Part shown: piece after piece, positions 9,082-16,457 of the stretch
How positions within the stretch are numbered: position 1 is the stretch's first letter
Layout: each line of letters begins with the position of its first letter
Assembly: GCF_044751345.1 (NCBI RefSeq)
Contig: NZ_JBIWXY010000001.1
Span: 1,674,001-1,738,000 of the forward strand
Direction: 5' to 3'
From: Methylobacillus methanolivorans
GTDB taxonomy: Bacteria > Pseudomonadota > Gammaproteobacteria > Burkholderiales > Methylophilaceae
Length of the DNA: 64,000 nucleotides
The notes under the pieces: model-generated
What the model saw: the letters and a program-made list of their open reading frames with translations, nothing else
The model's database searches: none
What the model was told of the DNA's origin: nothing
Program-made: the position numbers and the translations under genes

Positions 9082-9417
9082 TTATTCGTCTTGATCCAAG
9101 CGATCAGCGCGCTGCTCAATACGGGCAGCAACTTCCATGAGTTTATGACTGGCAGCATGTGCCACTTTAACGCCCACATGCTTAACTGCTTGTTTACCAG
9201 CGCGTTTCAAGCGGCGGCTGGTACCATGAATGCGCCTGGCCACCGATTCGGCCAACAAGCGTGCACGTTCACGCGGCCCAAGCCGGAAGTGGCTGGCATA
9301 CTCTGCCAGCGTTTGCTCCATTTCCTCAGGGCTGAGGTGGTGCAGCAATTCACGACGTCTGGCATCGTCCAGATTCGTTTGTAATTTATGTATCAGTGAA
9401 TAAGTGCTAGGACTCAT
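9082..9417 (-). CDS. Conserved-looking basic helical protein, unknown function
   Basis: This 111-residue hydrophilic protein is rich in Arg, Ala and His ('RERARLLAESVARRIHGTSRRLKRAGKQAVKHVG') and has no signal peptide or membrane segment. It seems to be mostly alpha-helical. It lies 30 bases upstream of the AarF/UbiB-like kinase gene on the same strand, so the two are probably co-transcribed, which hints at a shared membrane-lipid or quinone role. I do not recognise a named family. Confidence 0.65.
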   Translation of the reverse strand: MSPSTYSLIHKLQTNLDDARRRELLHHLSPEEMEQTLAEYASHFRLGPRERARLLAESVARRIHGTSRRLKRAGKQAVKHVGVKVAHAASHKLMEVAARIEQRADRLDQDE

Positions 9418-9578
9418 GATGACAGGCCTTATTCCAACATTAATGAAGTCATTCTACACCAAGCCAAATGCTTGCCTTCTCTTATTGCAAGACAGGTTTT
9501 TAGGTGTTGGAGTTTCCCACTTTTCTTAAAGAATTGGTTTACAGAACCGAAAACAAACTTATAGAATCGGGAGCGATG

Positions 9579-10085
9579 ATGAAACTACCTGCCATTTTTG
9601 CTGCATTAGTATTGCTCAGCAACACCCCTGCGCTTGCAGGCGAGCGTACCGCCATACAGCAGTTCCAACAGGATGCGCTTGAGGCAACTCAGACCTGGAC
9701 GGAATCTGTACAGGAAGTGCTCATCAATGCCTTGAGCTTGACAGGCATCAAATATAGTTACGGCGGAAAATCCCCAGAAACAGGGTTTGATTGCAGCGGC
9801 TTCGTGCGTTATGTATTCCAGCAATCCACCAGCATGACATTGCCACATGGAGCCAAAGCCATTAGTCAGCTCGGCCAACCGGTCTCGCAAGAGCAACTTC
9901 AGCCTGGCGACTTAGTGTTTTTCAACACCTTGAAATCAGCCTTCTCGCATGTGGGGATTTATCTGGGCGACCATAAATTCATTCATGCGCCCAGTTCTGG
10001 CGGCGGTGTGCAGGTCGTAGACATGACGGATAACTACTGGTCAAAACGCTTCAACGGCGCTCGCCGTATGGAAAGTAACCCCTAA
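9579..10085 (+). CDS. Secreted NlpC/P60 cell-wall endopeptidase
   Basis: The protein has a signal peptide (MKLPAIFAALVLLSNTPALA, cleaved after about residue 20) and a C-terminal NlpC/P60 domain with Cys72 ('TGFDCSGFVRYVF'), His124 ('FSHVGIYLG') and His136 ('FIHAP') as the catalytic set. Such enzymes cut D-Glu to diamino-acid bonds in peptidoglycan. I choose the ATG at 9579 because a GGGAG ribosome site ends 5 bases upstream and the signal peptide starts there; a GTG at 9504 would put 25 unrelated residues before the signal peptide. It is a single gene, divergent from the small basic protein gene. Confidence 0.85.
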   Translation: MKLPAIFAALVLLSNTPALAGERTAIQQFQQDALEATQTWTESVQEVLINALSLTGIKYSYGGKSPETGFDCSGFVRYVFQQSTSMTLPHGAKAISQLGQPVSQEQLQPGDLVFFNTLKSAFSHVGIYLGDHKFIHAPSSGGGVQVVDMTDNYWSKRFNGARRMESNP

Positions 10086-10142
10086 CTAGTATCTAGCCTA
10101 GCCCTGCCGGACTGTAGTGCTTAAGCCGCTGAACTCCAGGAT

Positions 10143-11045
10143 TTAAGCAAGTGCGGTATCCAACATCATCATCAATACGAAACCGATAATCAAACCACTG
10201 GTTGCAAATACCTCATGTCCTTTGCGGTGCGATTCGGGAATAATCTCGTGACTTACTACAAACAACATTGCACCTGCGGCCACACCCAAGCCCCAAGGTA
10301 ATAATGAGGCTGAAGAGCTTACAATCGCAGCGCCCAATACCGCACCTACTGGCTCAACCAAGCCACTTGCCATCCCTATCGTGATCGCCGTACGCCGCGA
10401 ATAACCCACAACTGCCAAGGCCATCGCCACCACGAAGCCCTCAGGAATATCCTGGATGGCAATGCCGGTCGCCAAGGCACCGCCACGCACAACATCACCT
10501 CCGGCAAAGCCAACACCAATCGCCAAGCCTTCTGGTACATTGTGCAGGGCAATCGCAAATACAAATAACCAAGTGCGTTTCAATGCCAGGGTATTCTCGC
10601 GCTCCATGCCCTTGATGAAGTGCTCATGCGGCACCCATCGCTCCAAGGCAAGCAACAATGCAGCACCAATAATAATGCTGCCCCCTACAATGGAGGCAGC
10701 ACCCCATGCGCTAGACCCTTGTGCCTGAGCCGCCTCAATACCAGGCACAATCAGGGAAAACGCACTGGCAGCAAGCATGACACCTGCCCCAAAGCCAAAC
10801 AAGGTATCCATGATGCGGTCAGGCAACTGTTTCCAGAACAGAACCGGTAATGTTCCAGCTGCGGTGGCAAGCGCTGCGGCGGATCCGCCCCAGAAAGCAT
10901 CACGTACCTGCGGCACACGCCAAGCAGCCTGCCCCCAATCACCCCACAATTGCACCAGCAACAGGACGCAACCCATCCCGGCCAGGACGAGCAACCACAG
11001 CCAGAGTTTTTGTCGATGGTTGGCGATGATGAAAGGGAAGTTCAT
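10143..11045 (-). CDS. ZIP-family divalent metal transporter
   Basis: The 300-residue membrane protein has about eight hydrophobic helices and the two ZIP metal-path motifs, HNVPEG (168-173) and QDIPEG (198-203). A His-containing loop ('VPHEHF') precedes them, and 'VVSHEIIPESHRKGHE' lies near the end. It should import Zn, Fe or Mn across the inner membrane. It lies 15 bases after sodA on the same strand, so co-transcription is likely. Mn or Fe uptake coupled to the Mn-type superoxide dismutase is an attractive inference, but the metal is not proven by the sequence. Confidence 0.88.
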   Translation of the reverse strand: MNFPFIIANHRQKLWLWLLVLAGMGCVLLLVQLWGDWGQAAWRVPQVRDAFWGGSAAALATAAGTLPVLFWKQLPDRIMDTLFGFGAGVMLAASAFSLIVPGIEAAQAQGSSAWGAASIVGGSIIIGAALLLALERWVPHEHFIKGMERENTLALKRTWLFVFAIALHNVPEGLAIGVGFAGGDVVRGGALATGIAIQDIPEGFVVAMALAVVGYSRRTAITIGMASGLVEPVGAVLGAAIVSSSASLLPWGLGVAAGAMLFVVSHEIIPESHRKGHEVFATSGLIIGFVLMMMLDTALA

Positions 11046-11060
11046 GGCAGGTTCCAGTAC

Positions 11061-11675
11061 TTATTGAGACAAGGCTTCCTGGTAACGACGTGTCACTTCA
11101 TCCCAGTTAACAACATTAAAGAATGCTCCAATATATTCCGGACGGCGATTCTGGTAGCGCAGGTAGTAGGCATGCTCCCATACATCCAGCCCTAATATAG
11201 GCGTATTACCATGGGAAAGCGGGCTATCCTGGTTGGCGCTGCTCTCTACCACCAGCTTCTTCTCCGGCGTTACTGACAACCATGCCCAGCCACTACCAAA
11301 GCGCGTCAGGGCTGCCTTGGTAAAGGCTTCCTTGAAAGTATCAAAGCTGCCAATGTCAGCCTTGATTGCGTCGGCGACAACGCCTGTCGGCTCGCCGCCG
11401 CCATTAGGGGACATGACTTTCCAGAACAAGCTATGGTTAGCATGGCCTCCACCATTATTACGCACCGGGCCACGCAGGTTTTCCGGCAAGCTATCCAGCT
11501 TGGCAACCAGCGCTTCTACTGGCTCATCGGCAAATGGTGTGCCTTCTAACGCAGCGTTGACATTATTGATGTAAGTCTGATGATGCTTGGTATGGTGGAT
11601 CTCCATGGTCTGCGCATCAATGTGCGGCTCCAGGGCCGTGTAAGCATAATCAAGGGGGGGTAATGTGTATGCCAT
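11061..11675 (-). CDS. sodA: Superoxide dismutase, manganese type
   Basis: The 204-residue protein has the Fe/Mn superoxide dismutase ligands His27, His81, Asp164 ('GLDVWEHAY') and His168. The outer-sphere 'ANQDSPL' with Gln149, and 'GGGHANHSLFW', are features of Mn-type enzymes; Fe-types usually have 'NAGTP' instead of 'NQDSP'. It converts superoxide to oxygen and hydrogen peroxide in the cytoplasm. The gene is followed closely by a ZIP metal transporter and preceded on the same strand by a TPR-like gene. A similar neighbourhood is iron-regulated in Pseudomonas. Metal use should be read as Mn or cambialistic. Confidence 0.93.
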   Translation of the reverse strand: MAYTLPPLDYAYTALEPHIDAQTMEIHHTKHHQTYINNVNAALEGTPFADEPVEALVAKLDSLPENLRGPVRNNGGGHANHSLFWKVMSPNGGGEPTGVVADAIKADIGSFDTFKEAFTKAALTRFGSGWAWLSVTPEKKLVVESSANQDSPLSHGNTPILGLDVWEHAYYLRYQNRRPEYIGAFFNVVNWDEVTRRYQEALSQ

Positions 11676-11799
11676 TATTTCGCTCCTAAGGTATTGGAAT
11701 CAATGAATTGAGAATCTGTTGAGCCTGACTACCACAGTGTGCTTGCCTGGATCATCTTAGGCTTTTTGCCAAAGAAAATCTCACTGGGTTTCAGAATTT

Positions 11800-12315
11800 T
11801 TAATGTAAGGGCTGATCTTGCAAGCTGCAGAACTGACCGCAGATACGTAAAGTCCTTGTCACTAAAGGATGTTGACTATAGAGATGGCTAAAGTTCAATA
11901 ACTCTCTATAAGTTCGACGCCCATGACGCTGCGCTGCTTCCCGTAGTGCACAACTCATTGCAGGATCAGCACAAATACGCGACAGGCATTGATGGGCCTC
12001 GCATAATCGACAAGCTGCCGTATTGATATCACCCTGACGGGCATAGACATTGGCTAGGTTATGATGGGATACCACATAGGCAGCCATGACAGTATCTATG
12101 GCTACCTGAACAGGCTTATCTGCCTGCACGCACTCCTTCAACAGCAACTTGGCCTGCTCAAGCGCAGCTTGGTATTCATTCATGGCACGCTGATCCTGCT
12201 GGGCAGAATAAGCCTGATTACCCTCACGCATGGCATTTTCCCACGTGGCAATCCTGTTCTCATGGGCTTCGGCAGATGTGCCGGACATAGTTGCTTGATG
12301 CCTGACTGGGCTCAT
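11800..12315 (-). CDS. TPR-like small protein upstream of sodA
   Basis: This 171-residue soluble protein is mostly helical with a tetratricopeptide-like pair, 'AMREGNQAYSAQQDQRAMNEYQAALEQAK' and 'SHHNLANVYARQGDINTAACRLCEA', and several cysteines in its second half. It lies 124 bases upstream of sodA on the same strand. I infer that it may correspond to the small 'orfX' found between fumC and sodA in Pseudomonas iron-regulated operons, based on size, position and the TPR-like look only. A weak Fur-like site lies upstream at 12343-12361. The biochemical role is unknown. Confidence 0.65.
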   Translation of the reverse strand: MSPVRHQATMSGTSAEAHENRIATWENAMREGNQAYSAQQDQRAMNEYQAALEQAKLLLKECVQADKPVQVAIDTVMAAYVVSHHNLANVYARQGDINTAACRLCEAHQCLSRICADPAMSCALREAAQRHGRRTYRELLNFSHLYSQHPLVTRTLRICGQFCSLQDQPLH

Positions 12316-12342
12316 ATGCGCCTGCCTATTATCAATAATATC

Positions 12343-12361
12343 AATGAGAGTAATTATTATT
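12343..12361. promoter_or_regulatory. Weak Fur-box-like site upstream of the TPR-sodA-ZIP genes
   Basis: The 19-mer at this position matches about 12 of 19 bases of the Fur consensus GATAATGATAATCATTATC and lies about 30-45 bases upstream of the TPR-like gene start at 12315. The surrounding DNA is AT-rich, so chance matches are easy. It is listed because the gene order resembles iron-regulated sodA operons. Confidence 0.28.
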
Positions 12362-12433
12362 TATTTAAATAAACAACACAACTCCCCTGACTTGAAAATC
12401 AGCCGCCAAGACCCAGCAAGATAAAAATTAAGA

Positions 12434-13231
12434 TTAATTGAGCAGGGAGTGTACGTGCAGATTATGCTTGGAGAACAAGCGCCCTTGTACACAATCCACC
12501 CGCATTTTCCGCGCCCAATCCAGGGCTGCACAGGTATCGACATCCGTCATCAAGGTTTGTACGCCTATTTTCCTAGCCGCACTCACCAACCAATCCACCA
12601 TGGCCTGGGCAGCCTTGCCATCCAGTTCCAGCAAGGCGCGGCTGCTGAATTTGACGATCACGGCATCGAGAAAGGCACTGAGGGAAAACATACCCCAGGA
12701 GAGTCCGGCATCCTCAAGTGCCACTGAAGTGCCGGATTGTTGCAACAGATCCATCATGTGATGAATACGGAAAGCATCGTGCATGCTGTGGTGTTGCATC
12801 ACATTAATGACAATCTCACGCTCGGACCAGGCATGCTCCCCAAACAATGCCAGGAAGGGATTAGTCGTATCCTCCCCGCCCGCAAAGAAACTCTCCATGT
12901 CGAGATTCAACATCAGCCAGCCCTCGCCAGGAAACTTGGCAATCTGTAGCTTTTTCAATTCCAGCTCCAGATGGAACAGTAAAAGAGGATTCTTGCGCAA
13001 ATTGGTCTGCAATTTGTGAGCATCCAGTGGCCGCCCATTACGGGCCCAGAAGTGGGCATGCGCCTGGTAGCCCAGCATTTCGGTGGATTGCACATCCACG
13101 ATAGGCTGGTAATCCGTACCGAACTGGCGCGCCATGACCACATCAAGCAATTCATGAGGAGGCAAGTCGCGCGGCTCTACCTCGCGCTCAAGTAGCAACG
13201 CCCCCATCTCGGATTGATTAAATGCATTCAT
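12434..13231 (-). CDS. Degenerate EAL-domain protein, probably catalytically inactive
   Basis: The 265-residue protein has the EAL fold but lacks the metal ligands. The EAL motif is 'YQAHAHF' with Gln56 where Glu is needed, the 'DDFGTG' loop reads 'LEDAGLSWG' (Glu173-Asp174), and the LTE motif reads 'INVMQH'. Asn109 ('LNLDMESF'), Lys194 ('VIVKFS') and a 'QGRLFS' version of the QGY loop are kept. It is therefore unlikely to hydrolyse cyclic-di-GMP and may act by protein contacts or weak nucleotide binding. It has no membrane segment or sensor domain. It stands 118 bases upstream of the TPR-like gene on the same strand. Confidence 0.8.
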   Translation of the reverse strand: MNAFNQSEMGALLLEREVEPRDLPPHELLDVVMARQFGTDYQPIVDVQSTEMLGYQAHAHFWARNGRPLDAHKLQTNLRKNPLLLFHLELELKKLQIAKFPGEGWLMLNLDMESFFAGGEDTTNPFLALFGEHAWSEREIVINVMQHHSMHDAFRIHHMMDLLQQSGTSVALEDAGLSWGMFSLSAFLDAVIVKFSSRALLELDGKAAQAMVDWLVSAARKIGVQTLMTDVDTCAALDWARKMRVDCVQGRLFSKHNLHVHSLLN

Positions 13232-13363
13232 GTTGATGAACCTTCCACAAAATCCCTGTCAGGAAACATCATAAATGAGAACAATTTACATTTAAAGCGT
13301 TATTTCCAACTATTTTAGTCGGATATTATTTTACCCTCGTCAAATATCATTATTCTGAGTCAT

Positions 13364-13651
13364 TCATTTGCGATCACTATGTCCCAGGTCACGCTCTGGG
13401 TCGATACGATCCCGGATCAATTGCTTCAACTCCTTGGATTCCGGAAAGCGCTCCTGTTCCTTGCGTGAGAATAACAGTTCACCATTCAGCCTCACTTCAA
13501 AAATCCCACCTGTCCCAGGAACCAGACTGACGCGCCCAAGGTCTGTATCGAAGGTTGTCAGCAGTTCCTGTGCCATCCAGGCAGCACGTAACAACCAACG
13601 GCACTGCGTGCAATATTCGATTTCTACTTCGGGTAACTTGGACAAGCTCAT
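13364..13651 (-). CDS. SelT/SelW/SelH (Rdx) family thioredoxin-like protein
   Basis: This 95-residue protein has the Rdx-family start 'VEIEYCTQCRWLLRAAWMAQEL' with a CxxC pair (Cys14-Cys17), then 'GRVSLVPGTGGIFEVRLNGELLFSRKEQERFPESKELKQ', the standard SelW-like layout. Cysteine replaces selenocysteine. It should be a small cytoplasmic redox protein; partners are unknown. It is divergent from ctpA, and the roughly 197-base gap between them holds the ctpA promoter region, including a perfect TATAAT at 13796-13801. Confidence 0.85.
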   Translation of the reverse strand: MSLSKLPEVEIEYCTQCRWLLRAAWMAQELLTTFDTDLGRVSLVPGTGGIFEVRLNGELLFSRKEQERFPESKELKQLIRDRIDPERDLGHSDRK

Positions 13652-13848
13652 CGGCGCATGACTCCATATGTAAAATTAAAGAAATTTAGCGTTCAAGTGA
13701 TTGAAAAGCAAAAAATGACTGTGCGATACTCTGCATCGCTTTGCAATGACAAGATAAATATCGGAAAATGGGCTCGTCGCTCCCCGTCTTCACAATATAA
13801 TCGTTAGTATTCAACCATTCTGGTTTTTCCATCGAGGAATTGTTTTAC

Positions 13849-15279
13849 ATGCGTAAACTTAAAAAGATCGGCTTGATTGTCGTAGGCCCGTTGCTTGGTG
13901 TCATGCTAAGCCTGAGCTATTCCGCCATTGCGGACAAAGAAACCAAGCCGCAATTGCCACTGGATGACCTACGCACATTTGCCGAAGTATTCGGCAAGAT
14001 CAAGAGCGACTATGTAGAACCTGTAGAAGACAAGAAACTCCTCACCGAGGCCATAAACGGCATGCTTTCCGGCTTGGACCCTCATTCAGCCTACCTGGAT
14101 GCTGATGCATTCAAAGACTTGCAAGCTGGAACCCAGGGCGAGTTTGGCGGCCTGGGTATTGAAGTCGGCATGGAAGACGGTTTCGTCAAGGTCGTTGCCC
14201 CGATTGAGGATACCCCCGCATACAAGGCCGGCCTCAAGAGCGGCGACCTCATCATGAAGCTGGATGACACACCAGTAAAAGGCCTATCGCTGAATGATGC
14301 CGTCAAGCGCATGCGCGGCAAGCCTGATACCAAGATTACACTGACCGTGTTACGCAAGGGCGAGGCCAAGCCACTGACCTTTGTATTAACCCGCGCTATT
14401 ATCAAAACGCAGAGCGTCAAGTACAAGCTATCCGAACCTGGCTACGCCTATATCCGCATCACCCAGTTCCAAGAGCATACTGGTGAGGACTTGGCCAAAG
14501 CCATCAAAACCCTGCGCGAACAGAACAAAGAAGCCTTCAAGGGCCTGATCCTTGACCTGCGTAATAACCCCGGCGGCCTGCTCAATGCTGGTGTCGGTGT
14601 TTCTGCCGCCTTCCTGCCCAAGGGCGAACTGGTGGTGTATACCGAAGGCCGTGGTGAAGAAGCCAAGATGCGCCTGACCGCCAATCCGGAAAACTACGTA
14701 CGTGGCGGCGCACGTGCCGACTACCTGCGCGACCTGCCCGCTGACCTCAAGACCTTGCCATTGGTGGTATTGGTCAATGGTGGTTCCGCATCCGCATCCG
14801 AAATCGTGGCAGGCGCCCTGCAAGACCACAAGCGCGCCATCATCCTGGGCACTCAAACCTTTGGTAAAGGCTCTGTGCAAACCATCCTGCCAATGAATAA
14901 CGGCGCGGCCATCAAGCTGACAACAGCGCGTTATTTCACGCCAAAGGGTCGCTCCATCCAGGCCAAGGGCATCGTGCCTGACATTCTGGTAGAAGAAGCC
15001 ACTGTGAACTCGCAGGAACATGCTGCCATGTTGCGCGAGGCAGACCTAAGCCGTCACTTGAGCAACCCCAAGGAAGCGGAAGAAGCACCTATCGTGCAAC
15101 CAGCCCCTGCTGAAGAAAAAGACAGCAAACCAGCGACGCCTGCAGAACCTGACAGCAAGGATCAAAAAGATAAGGCAGCAACACCAGCTGGCCCGATTGA
15201 ACCAGGTTCCAAGGCAGACTACCAGTTCAACCAGGCACTCAACCTGCTCAAGGGCCTGCAAATTCTGCAACGTAAATAA
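13849..15279 (+). CDS. ctpA: Carboxyl-terminal processing protease, S41 family
   Basis: The 476-residue protein has an N-terminal signal or anchor helix (residues 7-27), an S41 N-region, a PDZ domain ('GEFGGLGIEVGMEDGFVKVVAP' onward, about 97-185) and the Ser-Lys catalytic domain with 'GGSASASE' (311-318) and Lys340 ('TFGKGSVQT'). It trims C-terminal tails of periplasmic proteins. Residues about 405-450 are a Pro, Ala, Glu and Lys-rich low-complexity linker. I use the ATG at 13849 because a GAGGA ribosome site lies 10 bases upstream; a TTG at 13840 is too close. A strong terminator follows at 15289-15314. Confidence 0.92.
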   Translation: MRKLKKIGLIVVGPLLGVMLSLSYSAIADKETKPQLPLDDLRTFAEVFGKIKSDYVEPVEDKKLLTEAINGMLSGLDPHSAYLDADAFKDLQAGTQGEFGGLGIEVGMEDGFVKVVAPIEDTPAYKAGLKSGDLIMKLDDTPVKGLSLNDAVKRMRGKPDTKITLTVLRKGEAKPLTFVLTRAIIKTQSVKYKLSEPGYAYIRITQFQEHTGEDLAKAIKTLREQNKEAFKGLILDLRNNPGGLLNAGVGVSAAFLPKGELVVYTEGRGEEAKMRLTANPENYVRGGARADYLRDLPADLKTLPLVVLVNGGSASASEIVAGALQDHKRAIILGTQTFGKGSVQTILPMNNGAAIKLTTARYFTPKGRSIQAKGIVPDILVEEATVNSQEHAAMLREADLSRHLSNPKEAEEAPIVQPAPAEEKDSKPATPAEPDSKDQKDKAATPAGPIEPGSKADYQFNQALNLLKGLQILQRK

Positions 15280-15288
15280 GCGCTTACC

Positions 15289-15314
15289 CAGGCCGCCACT
15301 AGGCGGCCTGTTTT
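15289..15314 (+). terminator. Intrinsic terminator after ctpA
   Basis: A 9-bp perfect GC-rich stem, CAGGCCGCC with GGCGGCCTG around a 4-base loop, is followed by TTTT just downstream of the ctpA stop. Confidence 0.8.
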
Positions 15315-15343
15315 GCTGTTAACCTCGCACTACCGACCCCACC

Positions 15344-15964
15344 ATGCTAGACCGACTAATCATCGAATTCGACAAAAGCCTGCGTACCTTGTTGGCCACA
15401 CCCAACAGCCAGCGTGCCCATCCAGGCCAAGCACTACCCGAAACCCTTACCGAGAGGCAAGACAAGCAGCATGCTGCTGCCTTGATGCGAGTCAATCATA
15501 CCGGTGAGATTTGTGCACAAGCCTTGTACAACGGGCAGGCCATTACGGCACGCAATCCCGCTACAGCCGCAGTATTACGTACTGCGGCACAGGAAGAAAC
15601 CGAACATCTTGCCTGGTGCGAGAAACGCATCAAGGAATTAGGCAGCCATACCAGCCTCCTCAACCCACTGTTCTACGGTGGCTCCTTTGGCTTAGGACTG
15701 CTCGCAGGCGCACTCGGTGACCGCTGGAACCTAGGCTTTGTGGCTGAAACAGAACATCAAGTGGCTGCCCATTTGGCACGACATCTTGAAACATTGCCTG
15801 CGCATGACCAGAAAAGCCGCGCCATTGTCAGCCAAATGCAAGCTGATGAAGCCGGGCATGCGCAACAGGCGATTGCACAAGGCGCAGCTGCTCTACCCTT
15901 CCCGGTGAAGACCGGCATGCGACTTCTTTCCACCATCATGACAACCACGACCTATCATCTATGA
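15344..15964 (+). CDS. coq7: 2-polyprenyl-3-methyl-6-methoxy-1,4-benzoquinone hydroxylase (Coq7)
   Basis: The 206-residue protein is a di-iron carboxylate hydroxylase of the COQ7/CLK-1 family that performs the last ring hydroxylation in ubiquinone synthesis. Ferritin-like iron-ligand motifs are visible: 'NHTGEICAQALYNGQ', 'EETEHLAWC', 'ETEHQVAAHL' and 'DEAGHAQQ'. Betaproteobacteria often use Coq7 in place of UbiF. It overlaps the next gene by 4 bases (ATGA), showing translational coupling. Confidence 0.93.
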   Translation: MLDRLIIEFDKSLRTLLATPNSQRAHPGQALPETLTERQDKQHAAALMRVNHTGEICAQALYNGQAITARNPATAAVLRTAAQEETEHLAWCEKRIKELGSHTSLLNPLFYGGSFGLGLLAGALGDRWNLGFVAETEHQVAAHLARHLETLPAHDQKSRAIVSQMQADEAGHAQQAIAQGAAALPFPVKTGMRLLSTIMTTTTYHL

Positions 15965-16272
15965 CAACATTCAGTACCATCCTGGCTGGCCTCGAAGCCA
16001 GCGACCATATCCAGAAAATCGAACTGCTTGATACCAAAGGCGCGATTGCAGCCACGATTGAGAACAAACCTGGTAGCCAAGGCTCAATCAAGGTTTACCA
16101 TCATTTATACAAGAAATACGGCAGCATTAATGTTGCCGCAGCCCGTGATGGGCTGGAGATTTATGCAGAACATACTTCCGATGCCGAAGCCAACCCAGGC
16201 AAGCATCCCAATATTGATCGCCTATTCGAGATCATCCAGACAGAACAACAACTCAGCGTAAGAGTTATCTAA
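15961..16272 (+). CDS. DUF2322-like small protein coupled to coq7
   Basis: This 103-residue soluble protein starts inside the coq7 stop codon (ATGA overlap). Its sequence ('LDTKGAIAATIENKPGSQ', 'VYHHLYKKYGSINVAAARDGLEIYAEHT', 'NPGKHPNIDRLFEII') looks like the DUF2322 family of betaproteobacteria. There is no known function, catalytic motif or membrane segment. The coupling suggests a role connected to Coq7 or ubiquinone synthesis, but this is inference. A terminator follows at 16294-16318. Confidence 0.78.
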   Translation: MTTFSTILAGLEASDHIQKIELLDTKGAIAATIENKPGSQGSIKVYHHLYKKYGSINVAAARDGLEIYAEHTSDAEANPGKHPNIDRLFEIIQTEQQLSVRVI

Positions 16273-16293
16273 TCCTCTTCATAACAGCATCCC

Positions 16294-16318
16294 AAGCCCC
16301 GCAATGCGGGGCTTTTTT
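16294..16318 (+). terminator. Intrinsic terminator after the coq7 operon
   Basis: The stem AAGCCCCGC / GCGGGGCTT with loop AAT is followed by a T-run. The same sequence recurs at 18591-18616 after the siderophore receptor gene. Confidence 0.85.
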
Positions 16319-16401
16319 ATTGCCGCTATTTCAGCGTCGCATATCCACTTGTAATCAATAATGTAAATAGTTGTTATTTTTCTTAATAAATTATTCACAC
16401 A

Positions 16402-16420
16402 ATTAATAACAATCATTATC
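16402..16420 (+). promoter_or_regulatory. Fur box upstream of the TonB-dependent receptor
   Basis: The 19-mer here matches about 15 of 19 bases of the Fur consensus GATAATGATAATCATTATC, with the right half AATCATTATC perfect. It lies about 40-55 bases upstream of the receptor start, where Fur would block transcription when iron is plentiful. Confidence 0.75.
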
Positions 16421-16457
16421 ATTTCAAAACTTTTCAATTCATCAGGGAAATGAATAA

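Noticed and set aside
9504..9578. Longer GTG start for the NlpC/P60 gene
   Set aside because: It would bury the signal peptide behind 25 residues; the ATG at 9579 has a proper ribosome site.
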